The notes beneath the pieces were generated by a model. It was not told the DNA's origin, did no database searches, and saw only the letters and a list, made by a program, of their open reading frames with translations. From contig JAHDVF020001251.1 of assembly GCA_022606425.2 (NCBI GenBank), forward strand, positions 358,501 through 422,500: a stretch of 64,000 nt of DNA, given 5' to 3'. Positions 1 through 12,000 of the stretch are shown here, one piece after another. This stretch comes from Lepidostoma basale (lineage: Eukaryota; Arthropoda; Insecta; Trichoptera; Lepidostomatidae). The translations under genes were made by a program, and so were the position numbers. Positions within the stretch are counted from its first letter, which is position 1. Every line of letters starts with the position of its first letter.

Positions 1-285
1 AATAAAACAATATAACTTACCGTATATGTAATATGTATGTCATCATTTTATTATTGTTTCAGTTAGACTTTGTTTAATGTTGCCATTAGTAAAAAACATT
101 CACGTTTGCAAAGAGTATGAAACTACTTTCAATTAATTACTAAAGTAAATTAAAAATTATTTAAATTAACCCTTACCACTCGTAGTTTATGTCAGGTCGC
201 CACAGTGTTGGGTTGGTACAACTCAAATGGTGCAATGAGCACACCATTTAGAAGTAAGAATCTAAACACCGATTTTTATAACATT
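1..285. other. AT-rich sequence, no gene seen
   Basis: No coding exon, RNA gene or clear element end is visible here. The DNA is AT-rich and runs into the hairpin-tailed repeat that follows. Confidence 0.4.
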
Positions 286-584
286 TTGTAATCATTAATA
301 AAGATTTTCTACTTAATGCTTACACCTAATCTTAATAGATGGCGCTAGTGTAGATTGAACAAAAATATGTGAAGTGTTCCTCAACATAGTAGCATATTTA
401 CATCTTTCAAAAAAAATTGACAGACATGGTGGTCGTAAGAAGGGCGGAATGGGGAATGTTGTATTACATAAAGCGATCGTTTAACCCAATCAACGACAGG
501 TCATAAGTCCTGTAAACGCCTCGACCACCGTATTCTGTTTCCAAAAAACAATTTACATCTTTGTCTCTATTGAGATAAAATTAA
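286..584 (+). repeat. Hairpin-tailed repeat, partial copy
   Basis: The right end matches copies at 34.7, 57.5 and 62.1 kb. Shared blocks are AATGGGGAATGTTGT, ACAGGTCATAAGTCCTGTAAAC and GTCTCTATTGAGAT, ending at TTAA. The left arm of the hairpin is absent, so this copy is truncated. No coding capacity is seen. Confidence 0.6.
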
Positions 585-968
585 CCGATTTTTATAGTTT
601 AACCTGCAAATATTTTCAAATGAAATGGAAAAAAAATCCAAAATGGAACAATCTTATTTTATTGGGTTAAAACTATTTAAACAGCATCGAGTGGAAAGGG
701 TTATATGTATTTTTAACGTAGCATTTACAATTATATTAACCCCTATTATATTGGGCTTTATTTGCCGTTAAAAATTATTTTCAAACTGTGGTATACTACA
801 TTTGCAGCTCATATATGAATGTATCTTATGAACGTTAATACTTTATTTGCCTACTATTTAATTATACGTAATATTACGATGAAGTGGGACTATCTATTTG
901 AGCTGTAAACTTAGCCAGCCGCAGTTCAAGACCATTTTATTCTGCAAACACATCAGTTGCATAATCTT

Positions 969-1492
969 CACCTGAGAGTAAGAGGGTTCCAACTAACAAA
1001 ATTTCACATTTGGCTTTTTTTCGTGAATAGGGTTCTTACTAACCTTATCTATACGTACAATTAAAAAAAAACATGTAATAGTATCGTCATTTTGATGTTA
1101 CGAAAATAATCAAGTTCCATCTGATCATTCAAAACACACGATTCACTGAAGAAGGATTCATTTACACTTAGAACTTTATTATTCCAACTGTCGCCGGAGA
1201 AAAATTACTCGGTAAAAAACTCGGTAAAAGAGTTTCATCTGCTTCAGATGGAATCCTTTTATTTCAAGATACACACCTGAAACCAACAAAACTTTGACTT
1301 CATTTTTCTCAGCTTTTTACTTTTGACAGTTGGAACCTTCTTACTCTCAGGAGGAATCATTTACACATACATCTTTATTATTCCAACTGTCGCCAGAGAG
1401 AAATTACACGCTTCTCGGTAATTGAGAAGAAGAAGACTTCATTTTTCTCAGCTTTTTACTTTTGACAGTTGGAATCTTGTTACTCTCAGGTG
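969..1492. mobile_element. Terminal-inverted-repeat element of 524 bp
   Basis: It opens with CACCTGAGAGTAAGA and closes with the inverted form TCTTGTTACTCTCAGGTG, about 25 bp of imperfect inverted repeat at each end. Inside, a block containing TTATTCCAACTGTCGCC and a block containing TTTTTACTTTTGACAGTTGG each occur twice, so the interior is duplicated. It has no ORF. The flanking 8-mers do not match, so I see no target-site duplication and cannot assign a superfamily. Confidence 0.55.
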
Positions 1493-2229
1493 ACGTAATG
1501 GCGGTTAAGATTCTTATAGGTTACGTTTAATTTGAAATTGATTTTTAAATTTTGGAATGGAACGTGTTTGAAGGGATTTATGATTTAATTGCAGTGAAAA
1601 GGTAACACTATGACAATGCTTTAATAATTTTAATGTACCATAACTAATCCTGTAATAACAGCTTTATAGAATTCATATTACAAATAAACTATAATATGAA
1701 CAAAATAGACTATTTACATTGGCTTTAAATATTCTTAACGTTTTATTTTGGAGAAGTAATTATGTATCATTATGGGTAATCTTGTGGTCTACCTTATATA
1801 TTGAAGGATAAATCTATCGTTTAAAAATTATTGAAAAGAAAAAAATCAAATGTCTATAGTTTTTATCGAGCACATTTGAACATAACATATTTAACACGTG
1901 TAATATTTAATTTGTAAAAGTATCAATGTGTAAGAATAAGGAGAACAATCATACTATGCTTAAATGTTACTTAGATTTTGCCAAAACCCTTACATCTTCT
2001 CTCTAATACTCAATTTATGAATATTTTATAATTTACGTAATCGTACGAGATTTTGAGGAAAAAAAATATCATGACAATAAAAATTAATGCTTTACGAATA
2101 TGTATTCTTAAAAAATATATGTATAGAAGTAAAAATATATTTATATAATATGTAATTATATATGATACTTTCAAAAAATGACAATAAATATCATTGTGTC
2201 TCAGACTTAATGTTATAAATTACATACTG
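1493..2229. other. AT-rich sequence, nothing recognised
   Basis: About 740 bp of AT-rich sequence without an ORF, repeat end or RNA gene that I can support. Confidence 0.4.
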
Positions 2230-2600
2230 GAAGATTTATAATGCGCCGTTTTTAAGAATTGATCATATCAAATGGTCTGTTCTCCAGAGTGTTGCTCCCC
2301 TGTGAAGTAGACTCCCAGCTGTCCTTCCATCTTTTAGGAGGTCTTCCACGAGGACGAGTCCCATGAGGCTGATTATGTAATGCAATATAGGGGAGTCTGG
2401 TGGTGTCCATTCTTTGAAGATGACCGTACCAGTCCCTTTTTCGCAGTCTGCTCCATCTTATAATATCCTCAACCTCACATATCTCTCTTATTCTGGTGTT
2501 CCTCACGCGATCTCTCAGTATCAAATGCGCTGTAGAAAATTCTCCATGATAAATCTTATTACTGACTACATTTTTAGGATGTGGGTTGCTCGATCTCAAC
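2230..2600 (-). mobile_element. LINE-C 3'-end fragment
   Basis: The reverse strand encodes about 115 residues of a non-LTR retrotransposon C-terminus: LRDRVRNTRIREICEVEDI, WYGHLQRMDTTRLPYIAL, then GRPPKRWKDSWESTS. Only the post-reverse-transcriptase tail remains, so this is a 5'-truncated dead copy. The same C-terminus recurs at 4.1, 29.5, 55.4 and 56.2 kb. Confidence 0.75.
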
Positions 2601-2739
2601 TCAACGGGATCTTAATACCCTTAAGGGGTCTGAAGCACTATTATTCCTGGCTGAAGAGCCAGGGACTAGTTGCCAATGTTTATGTGAGAATAGCATTTCT
2701 GCTCAGGCAATCTGACAATTGCAGAAGACATTTCTGATC

Positions 2740-4130
2740 GCAATGTAGACTGCTTCACAGACTCTCAGGGATGGAAAGTCGATGTTTAAACTGGCCCTAT
2801 TCCATCCAAAGTCTTTCGCACGTATCACAAAAACTGACAGGTTCCTTTAATAAATCACCCTGAATCAAAACACTCTATTTGGGATATATGGCAGCTGTTT
2901 TCGTATCTCACTCCTGGGGTGATGTTGTAAAGAATGACAATATTTGACAATAAATCTACAATTATATATATAAAACCTTTATAAAATCTATATTACTCTT
3001 GGAAGTTTATATAATATATATGTATTAATTGATAAATATAAAAATTGACAATAATTTTGTGTTTTTATAGACACGTATTAAAAATGTCACAAAGTACTGT
3101 TATAACAGTTTGAATATATATCTATCTATTGATATTAACATATATATGTATGTTTATAATAATTATAATGTATTTGTGTATGTATTTCTGGTAATTGAGA
3201 AATTGTAACGAATTTCACGTTAAAGGTAACGAGATTTTGATCACTTTTGATTTGACAATAATTTTTGCTGATAAATTTATTAATGTTCGTGATTTCGGTT
3301 AGGCAATGCTTAATTAACACGAAAAGTGCAGAGTATGCATTTTTTCATATATGAACTTTAGAAGAATGTATGTTATTGCCTATATGTCAATTAAATTAAA
3401 TTCATTTGAACCGTACTGTCAGATGCAACGTTAAAATGGCGTCATCCATTTGACTGGATTCAAGTTACACTTTTTATTCATTTTAGTTTGTCGAGAAGCA
3501 AACTAAGATTATTTCATTCGTTTTCACGCACTTTCTCTTTTGTTAACACTCTTCGATGTTCTTGTTCATTGACATCTAAAGTTTCGTTATAATTTTTTTA
3601 TGCCACGTAATATTATAAGAGATGATTGTAAAATACTTAATTGTAGATTGAAATTTACTGAAATAAAATTAAATCCAGAGCAGTCTTTTAGTTTCCTTTC
3701 CTTCCTCTCCTCTCGTATACTCCTCTTTTTTTTGTTTCAATACTAATAATTGGTTTGCAGCAAAATCTATTAACATTTTTGATGGTTCATGGGATGCTAC
3801 TTGGATCTTTAATGTTTTAGATTTCCGTTGTTTTCCACATTATACTCCATATGACAACGATATATGTATGTCGGTGAATATCATGACAACGAAAAGAGAT
3901 AGACCCATAGTTATTTATGTGAATTTGTAGATTAAATCATGAAATTTAATAAAACATATAAGAAGTCTACCTTAATGACCCAGTTTTAAAGTTACAGATC
4001 GTAATTTAAAAAAAAAATACAAATTTCTAAGTTTCTTTTTTTTTAAATTAGTTTCTGTTCGATATTGCTAGATTTTTTTTAACTAGGTGGACTTTCTGGC
4101 TTTCAAATGAGACTACTTAGAGAAGAAAAT
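2740..4130. other. AT-rich intergenic sequence
   Basis: No supported gene. The 61-codon reverse reading frame near 3.1-3.3 kb has AT-driven composition (Ile, Asn, Lys, Tyr) and no recognisable motif, so I do not call it. Confidence 0.4.
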
Positions 4131-4139
4131 ACGCCGCTT

Positions 4140-4600
4140 ACTTACTATCTGTGACACAGATATCATGTCTCGTCGGATGATGAGATCCAGCTGTCCTTCC
4201 ATCTCTTAGGCGGTCTTCCAGGTGGGCGGTGTCCGGAGGGGATTTCATAAGCGGCTGTATATGCAAGTCTGTCACCATCCATTCGGATTACATGCCCCCT
4301 TCAGTATCTTCTTCTGGATCTACTCCACTGAACGACATCGTCTATTTCGCAAGTTTTCCTAATGTCTACGTTGCGGACACGATCACGGAGAGTTTTTCCA
4401 GTAATTGATCTTAGGACCTTCATCTCCGATGTTCTTAGTAGTCCCTTGGTTCGCAAGCTGTCGGCCCGCGTCTCTACAGCGTACGTCATGATAGGTCGCA
4501 CGCATGTTTTATAGATTCTGATCTTACTGTCGATACTCATATGCTTGTTCTTCCAGACCAGATTCTTCAGGCATCCTGACACGGCAGAGGCTTTACTGAC
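4140..4600 (-). mobile_element. LINE-C-like 3'-end fragment
   Basis: The reverse strand reads KNKHMSIDSKIRIYKTCVRP, TYAVETRADS, LRTSEMKVLRSITGKTLRDR and VRNVDIRKTCEIDDVVQWSR. This is the end of the reverse transcriptase region and the C-terminal tail of an RTE-like LINE. The downstream part (4150-4290) continues in another frame, so the copy is frameshifted. Confidence 0.75.
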
Positions 4601-4895
4601 TTGTACTGACCGCTTACTTGAAGAGAAAAAAAAATAAAAGATCTGTTTTTCAATTTTAAAAAAAGCGCCTCTATTTTTTAAGCAGGTAACTTTTAAAAAA
4701 AAAACGTATTTTTATCGATATTTTTTTGTCTAATATTCGCACATTTCATTTGATCAAGTGTCGAAAATACACATTGTTTAGTATTTAACCATCTCTTTGA
4801 CATATAACAATATTAAATCCTATATGCTTTTTTTTACACAACTATTTAAATGATTTAAATAAAGATTTAAACCTTTTTAAAAATCATGAATGTAA

Positions 4896-5450
4896 ACTAA
4901 CTAACCATCACGCCGTCTCCCCGAAGGGGTAGGCAGAAAGAATGGACTGCCACACTTTTCTTTCCTGACATATTTCTCTCGCTTCCTCAACATTCATACA
5001 TCGTGTCATGCACGCGCGTCGATTTCTCTGACTCCTCACATGGCCGACATTCAATATTTGATTTATTTGATCGTGCCACGTTTTCCTCGGTCTTCCTCTA
5101 TTTCTGGTTCCATTTACATCGTTAACATATAAATTTTTTACCATTCTTTCTTCATTCATTCTTTCCATATGTCCAAACCATCTTAATGATACTTTCATTA
5201 TTTTGTTCATGACACCATCATTCGCACCGCATTCACTTCTTATATTTTCATTCGACACTCTATCATACACAGAATATCCACACATTCGTCTAAGAGATCT
5301 CATTTCTACTGCATTTATTCTACTTTCATCCTTCTTTTGCCAGTTCCATGCTTCGCTTCCATACATAAGGGTCGGTAGAAGAACACCATTGTGCACTGCC
5401 ATTCTAGCCTTTTTTGATAGGTTTTTGTTTCAACCTTTTTAAAAATCATA
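4896..5450 (-). mobile_element. LINE-A 3' end with 164-codon open remnant
   Basis: The best preserved LINE-A tail of the window. On the reverse strand it reads [100 protein letters not shown] and WQSILSAYPFGETA, then the stop and a GTTAGTTAGTT tail. The reverse transcriptase and endonuclease are missing. The remnant is open but cannot work alone. Confidence 0.85.
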
Positions 5451-5599
5451 AACGTACAATCTGCTACATAAATAATTTCGTACTGTTTGACAGAGTTGTA
5501 TTTTTACGTGTATAAGAAGAATAGAATAAGGCATTTAAGGTAAGAAGATACTCTATTATATTGACATGTACAAATAATATATTTTTAGACGCTTGAATA

Positions 5600-5903
5600 A
5601 GCTATACTTTAAAAACCGCGTCCTATGGGCGGGTTTGGCGTGTAAGTAAAGGCGCGATCTGCGTTACCGACGGTAGGTTTGTGCAATATTTTCAGCTGGC
5701 AACATCATTTGTTTATTGACAAATGACAGCCCCTCGCGGTTCGGTCTGCGGACGAAAATCGGGATAAAAATGTCTAAATAGTCGCATCTATACATTTTTT
5801 CTACAAAAATGAAGTCCGAATCGTTAAATATGTGATTATCCGCAGTGTTCGTTCGTGTTGCCGCGCTAATTTCGCAGCGTAGGCGGACAATCAATCGTGT
5901 AAA
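5600..5903 (+). promoter_or_regulatory. Probable promoter and 5'UTR of the phosphatase gene
   Basis: This stretch directly precedes the signal-peptide ATG and is clearly richer in GC and CpG than its surroundings (for example GGGCGGGTTTGGCG near 5630 and GCCGCGCTAATTTCGCAGCG near 5862). That fits a transcription start region. Two tiny upstream reading frames lie in it: ATG at 5769 (3 codons) and ATG at 5809 (8 codons). No TATA box or initiator can be placed with confidence. Confidence 0.4.
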
Positions 5904-6006
5904 ATGCATATAAGCTTGACACTCGGGGCCATTTTCTTTTCGTTTGTACATCACTTATATTGTGACGAAAAGGTAGACGGGCACAAGAAGCTCGTGGAAA
6001 CCATCG
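5904..6006 (+). CDS. Ptp99A: Ptp99A exon 1: start codon and signal peptide
   Basis: The ATG is followed by [20 protein letters not shown], a short polar start and a hydrophobic run ending in Cys, as in a cleavable signal peptide, then [15 protein letters not shown] strong donor GTGAGT follows at 6007. The exon ends in phase 1, which matches the FN3 exon 4.2 kb downstream. It is too short to be caught as an ORF; the CpG-rich sequence upstream supports it as the true first coding exon. Confidence 0.78.
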
Positions 6007-9000
6007 GTGAGTCGTTTTGAATGTTATTCTCCATCCCCCGCCCCCCTAGAAGGGGGCTCTTTTTGTCCGAGCTGTGCCGCTAGCCGGAATCGACCCTAAC
6101 GAATCTGTCACCCAGCGCCCGAAAATACAGTTTCCTTTCTAGATTTCTATTCGCCGTGCTGTTATTTTTATCTAATCGACTGCATTCGAGCACCCGTGGC
6201 CCAAAATCTGACATTAATTGATGTTCCAAAGTCGAACGTTTCCGCTCACAGAAATCGTAGCCAAATCTCATTTGCGCAAATAAAAAAATGCTAAAATCTT
6301 GTTTTCAAACAAACGCCGTTCGATTTTCGAACACATGCTGTAAATAATACGTAATTTTATTGTTTTAAAAACGGAACACGGTTTTCTTTTGTTTCGAGTC
6401 ATGTCTGTAAGCAGGTACCAAGTACCTACCTGTTGTGCTCTTGGTGGAAAATAAATGCTAATGACACTTTGTCTGTCACACCTTTTAAATTAATTAGGTT
6501 TTTATTCATACACATAAATTACTTGTCACAATACATATTTTAATAGCTCGTAAGATCTTCTTTTATAATATTTGAACAAATATACACAAACATAAATGTT
6601 TTTTTAAACAAATTTATTATTTTTTATATGACCTGGGCTTGAAAATTTCTTCTCAATCTTCTTCTTTTTCAATCATCCTCGACTATATAATTCATGCACA
6701 TTAATTTTTCACACTCCTCACATAAAATTTGTTTGAATCTTCCTCTCTTTTCATTCCATTTACATCATTCACCCTTTCTTACCTATAATTATCCTTGATT
6801 CTATCAGGTCCTTAATAAAATACCTATTTTTCCTGAATTAATGTATCGGAGAGAAATGTAACAAACTAACTAACCATCACACCGTCTTTCCGAAGGGGTT
6901 GGCAGAAAGAATAGACTGCCACACTTTAAATCAAATCCGTTCATTTACTCAAAAGACATTACAAACAGCATAAATGTTTAAGGCATCTATTGAGGTCTAT
7001 TGATATTTAACCGATGCTGCACTCCATCCTTCTCTTTTCGCCCCCACGGGAGATGCGGCGTGATGGGTTTGCAAACCTCATCGCCACCAATAGGCATCTC
7101 CCGGGCACACTTCGATCATCAAACGTCCACAAAATAAATCTAAAACAAATAATATAAAATCCGCCACAAGCGCCCAAAATCGGTCCTCCTTCAGAGGAAC
7201 AGTCCGGGCCACACATCATGCCCCCGCATAAACTAACAACCCACCAAATCACCTTCCAACAATGTTCCCATCAGACATAAGAGGAATAGCCACATGAGCT
7301 GAACCTCTGTAAGCCAGAAGATCCAAGTCCAAGTCTAAGTCCAATGTAACAAAATAAAATATAAAATAATACACATAATGTTCTTTTAGATTGTGCACAC
7401 GTTGTCAGCTGGAGGATCCGGACTTTTGTGTGTATTTAATATATATTCCACGTATCCAGCATTCTTTTAAATAACTATAATTAATTTTTAAATTTGAATT
7501 ATTGTATCGAATTTTAAATGCGTTTTTATATTAGTCTTTGTTTGTTTAGTTTTTATTATATTTTTACACCTGAAGATGGAGGTATCCTCGGAAACATGTC
7601 GTGTTTTTAAATATTTTTTTAATAATTAGTGGATTAAACAAAGTTATTTTCAATTTCCTAAGTATATTATAATACTATGGAATTTCATAGTGTTAATGCT
7701 TTAGCGTTCAATAAGTTTATATATTTTGACTTCAATTGTAGTGAATTTAAGTATTTGCCTATGAATACTGCATTTTTTCCAACTTTCAAATCTCTCATTT
7801 TGAAATGTCCAGTGATTAAACAGCACAATAACACGCGTTTCTTTTTGGCACAATAAGGGATAGGTTAATTATTATTATTTATGATGTCTTATATTTCGAG
7901 TCCGCCGTTTTGTACAATCAATTACTACAAGGGCGCACCAGGACAAGACTGACCGAACAGTGCTACTTTTAGAAGTTTCTTAAATTTAACGTCACTATCC
8001 TCATACTGAATACTAAAATGGAGGCTGTTCCACGCCAATGAACCTGCAACGCTGAAAGCACGATCATAGCAACTTGCTTTATTGGTTCTGACTGGAATCG
8101 TAATGTTGTTCACATTTGTTTCTACTGATCGGAGTGAACGTTGCCTTTCCGTTGGCATGGGTGTCACGCAGAGGTCCGAAATCTGCCTCTGGTGACACCG
8201 GTGGGAAGAGCAATTAGTCTGCTGAACGCGGTCTCCTCGGAGATCGACGTCTTTTATATTAGTGAAGGTACGATCAGGGGACAAATACTCTTGACTTTAG
8301 AAAGTATGTTGTCTTCCTAATGTCTAACCATCTCTAATGCGTTCCTGATACTTGTTGTATTTTTATAATATTTTACCTGTACTCAATAGATGCCTTAAAC
8401 ATTTTCCTGTTTGTAATGTCTTTTGAGTTAATCAACTGATTTGATTTGATTTAATATACGCTGGCGCTCTCTGGTGTCGAGCCTTAAACACTGTCAAACA
8501 CATTTTGTATTTTACTTACTCCTGGATTTTGAGCCAGTAAAGTTCCTTCAGGAGCGGCGTGAAATGACAGTATTTTTGTTCTCCCATAATCAAACAGGCA
8601 ACAGCATTGTAGATTCAATCGTAGGTTCAATTATGAACTTCTCGGATATCTTTGCTTCATTGACTTAAAAGATGGTGTCTTTTCCCCTCGAGTTGACCAT
8701 TGAATCGCGATGAGTAATCGGTTTCAATTCCAAGTGCATTGGGTCAACGTTTGACCTTACAATTTAAGTCCACCTTGTCAGCGCTAATTAAAGCAATTTG
8801 ATGTTTTAGACCACATGGGAACTATGTAATTTTTTTTTATACTTATTTTATTAACAAAGAATTACCTTTTTATTTTTAAACTAACTAACCAACCATCACT
8901 CCATCTCCCCGGAAGGGTAGGCAGAAAGAATGGAACGCCACACTGTTGTCCTGACATACTTCTCTTGCTTCCTCTACATTCATACATCTTGTCATGCACA

Positions 9001-12000
9001 CACGTCAATTTCTCCGACTCCCGACTCCTGACTGACATTTAATATTTGATTGATTTGATCGTGCCACGTTTTCCTCGGCCTTCCTCTATTTCTATTTCTA
9101 GCTCCGTTTACATATATTTTATATTTTACCATTCTGTCTTCATTCATTCTTTCCATGTGTCCAAACCATCTTAATGACCCTTTCATTTTCATTCGTATAA
9201 CCTTACGGAACTATCTATTGTTGTGTTGAAATGTTTTTATTTTGTGTAGGCTCCCTTATCTCTGCTGTTCTAATGGGTTTTTAAATGCACTAAAATTGCA
9301 TATCTTTGTTTTAAGTTGAAATGATAAAGCTAATGTCCATTTGAAGAGTTATATGTCTTCTTCTTCTTCGTAGTGTACGAGTATACCTCGTTGCCCGTCT
9401 CTTAGTCTCTTAAATGCCAGGAGGTATTCATTCATTCATTCTTCCCTTCGTGTACAAACCATATTAATGTTCCTTTCATTATTTTATTTATAACACTTTC
9501 ATTTACTTATTTTATTTTCATTCGACACTCCATCATACACATTCGTCTAAGAGATCTCATTCCTACTGCATTTATTCTAGTTTCATCCTTCTTTTGCCAG
9601 TTTCACGTTTCGCTTCCATACATAAGGGTCGTTACAAGAACACCATTGTGTACTGACATTTTAGCTTTTTTGGATAGGATTTTTTTTGCAATGACAACTT
9701 TAAGTGCACCGTTCACTTTGTTGCCTGCCCCAACCCTTCTTTCGATATCCTTTTCCACTCTCCCATCCTTTGTAAACATATTACCTTAATATACAAACTC
9801 ATCTACTTACTCCATATTTTCGCCATTCACGCTAATATTGCAGACTATTATGATATCTTTGAAAATCATTACCTTAGACTTATTCACATTCATCATTAGA
9901 TCTTGTAGTTCATTTTTGTGTCTGCAAGTTGGACAGCATCATCCACATACAATAGACAGCTTACTGACACTTCGCTCATTTTGGCACCTACATCCAATCC
10001 TTCATCGCTTTTTCAAAATAAGAATTGTAGTATATATAATTAAAAGGCTACATTGAGCACTTCAAAGCATGTGAGGGTGCCAATCCGTAATTAGTAGAGA
10101 ACATTTTTTCAACAAATGTAACATCATTTATCCATCAATGAAGGCAATATCATGATCATTTAATTTAATGTACTGTTAATTCTAGCTTTGCTTATTTATG
10201 ATGAAACTAATTCTTTGATTCTCTTCTTTCAACAGTTCCTTCGGCCCCACATAACCTCACAATCAAGAAGGTAACATCGACGGAGGTACATCTCACTTGG
10301 GCGAAGCCGTCCGGCATACATATCCGCTCCAATCAGCCCCACCACCAGCCACACACGTCCCAAGATCATCCTCCAAGCTCCGGCATCCTAGACATCAAAC
10401 CCGGAGACATACTGTCCAACCAGGACAGCTCCTTTCTCGGAGTCTTGAAAGACAATCCGAAACAACGTATTTTGTCATCGAAACTTATCAAAAATGAACT
10501 GTACGAAGATGAGAAATACACGGTTAACGATCGCGGTTATACCGGAGAAGGCGTGCCCATTTTCGAACCGTGGCGGTCGGAGAGAGAAAGATATTTTCGA
10601 AGACGGAAGAGAAGGCGCGACGCCCAAACCACGACGGACGCCGTGCCGACGACGCTTCCGCCCAAACAGGTTGTGACACTAGTTCCCGAGACTGATTCAG
10701 TAGACGCGGAAAAGAAAAGCGGTGCTATGATGGACGAGAGCGTCAAGGAGTTCACGACTACGGACAGCAACGACGTGTCCGATGTCGAGATGACGACTGA
10801 ATTTGACGGGCAGTTCATCAACTACGTGCTGTTCTACGAGGAGGGGCTGCCCGGAGGCGTGGCGGACTCGTGGAAGGGGGGCTTCGCAGAGGACCCTCCG
10901 CAGAGGCCAGCCAAGGTCAAGGAGATAGTGCTGGCACACCAGGACGGGAGGGACGGACTCAAAGGTGTTAAATACACACTCAGGGGATTGAGTAAGATTT
11001 TTTTATATATTAAAAATATGTATAATTGCGTAGATGTTCACTGTTGGTAGGAGTATATGGTGATTTAGTGACTAACAAAATGGCTATCTCTTGAATAAGA
11101 TGACTAAGATGAAGATCTAGCAAACTAGATGTTCATATCTCAAATAATATGATTAAGATATCAAGCGTCCTTGAGGTGAGTTACTCACGAAAATGGAGCT
11201 ATACAAATTAGCCTAATTATTATTAACTATTTGAATAAATATAGTTACACTTTGTATTACAACACTTTTTATTTTTACTGAACTCAGACATGTTTCGGTT
11301 ACAAGTAATCTTTATCAATTAAATCAAATAAAACAGAACAGTCTCTTATATACTAAATGGAGAACGAGTTATGCATAAAAGTGGAAGGGGTTTAATTAGG
11401 ATTGAAGAGAGGGGGGATGTAACGGGAACATAATCGAGAATGGGAATTGAATTTAAATTTTAGATTCGCTAACCATATAATTGAAAATAATCACACATTT
11501 AATAAAGAAAATGGTATTGAAATTTTGCATAGAAATTAATAAAGCCATCAAAAATAATAAAAATATAATAAATAACCAATTAAATTTAAATTCAATTCCC
11601 ATGCTCGATATGTTCCCATTACACCTCCCCTCTCCTCCATCCTAATTATACCCCTTCCACTCGATATGTTCCCGTTACATCTCCCCTCTCTTCAACCCTA
11701 ATTATTCAAAGCCCGGCTTCGAATCCATACAAAAAATTGTAGATATCTTCCGGTATATATGCACCTAGCTATATGATTACAAGCCAAAAATACTAAAGTG
11801 CGACAAAGACCCTTTTACATTTTGCAAGCCCAATATGAAGCCCATAGAAAACATAAAACAAAACATGTGGACGAGGGCGATTTCGCGGGCATCTCACCTA
11901 CGCACGGTATGTATGAGTGAAATAAAATACGGCGCGTATGAGTGAAACAAAACATATACGCAGATCATCCCATCACCTTGGTCTTTGCCAGGTTCATACT

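Noticed and set aside
969..1492. Element with a clear target-site duplication
   Set aside because: The flanking 8-mers ATAATCTT and ACGTAATG do not match, so I report the inverted ends only.
7007..7252. Reverse 81-codon frame
   Set aside because: It spans a junction of repeat fragments (Jockey-like tip, another repeat, hAT MITE piece), so the frame is accidental.
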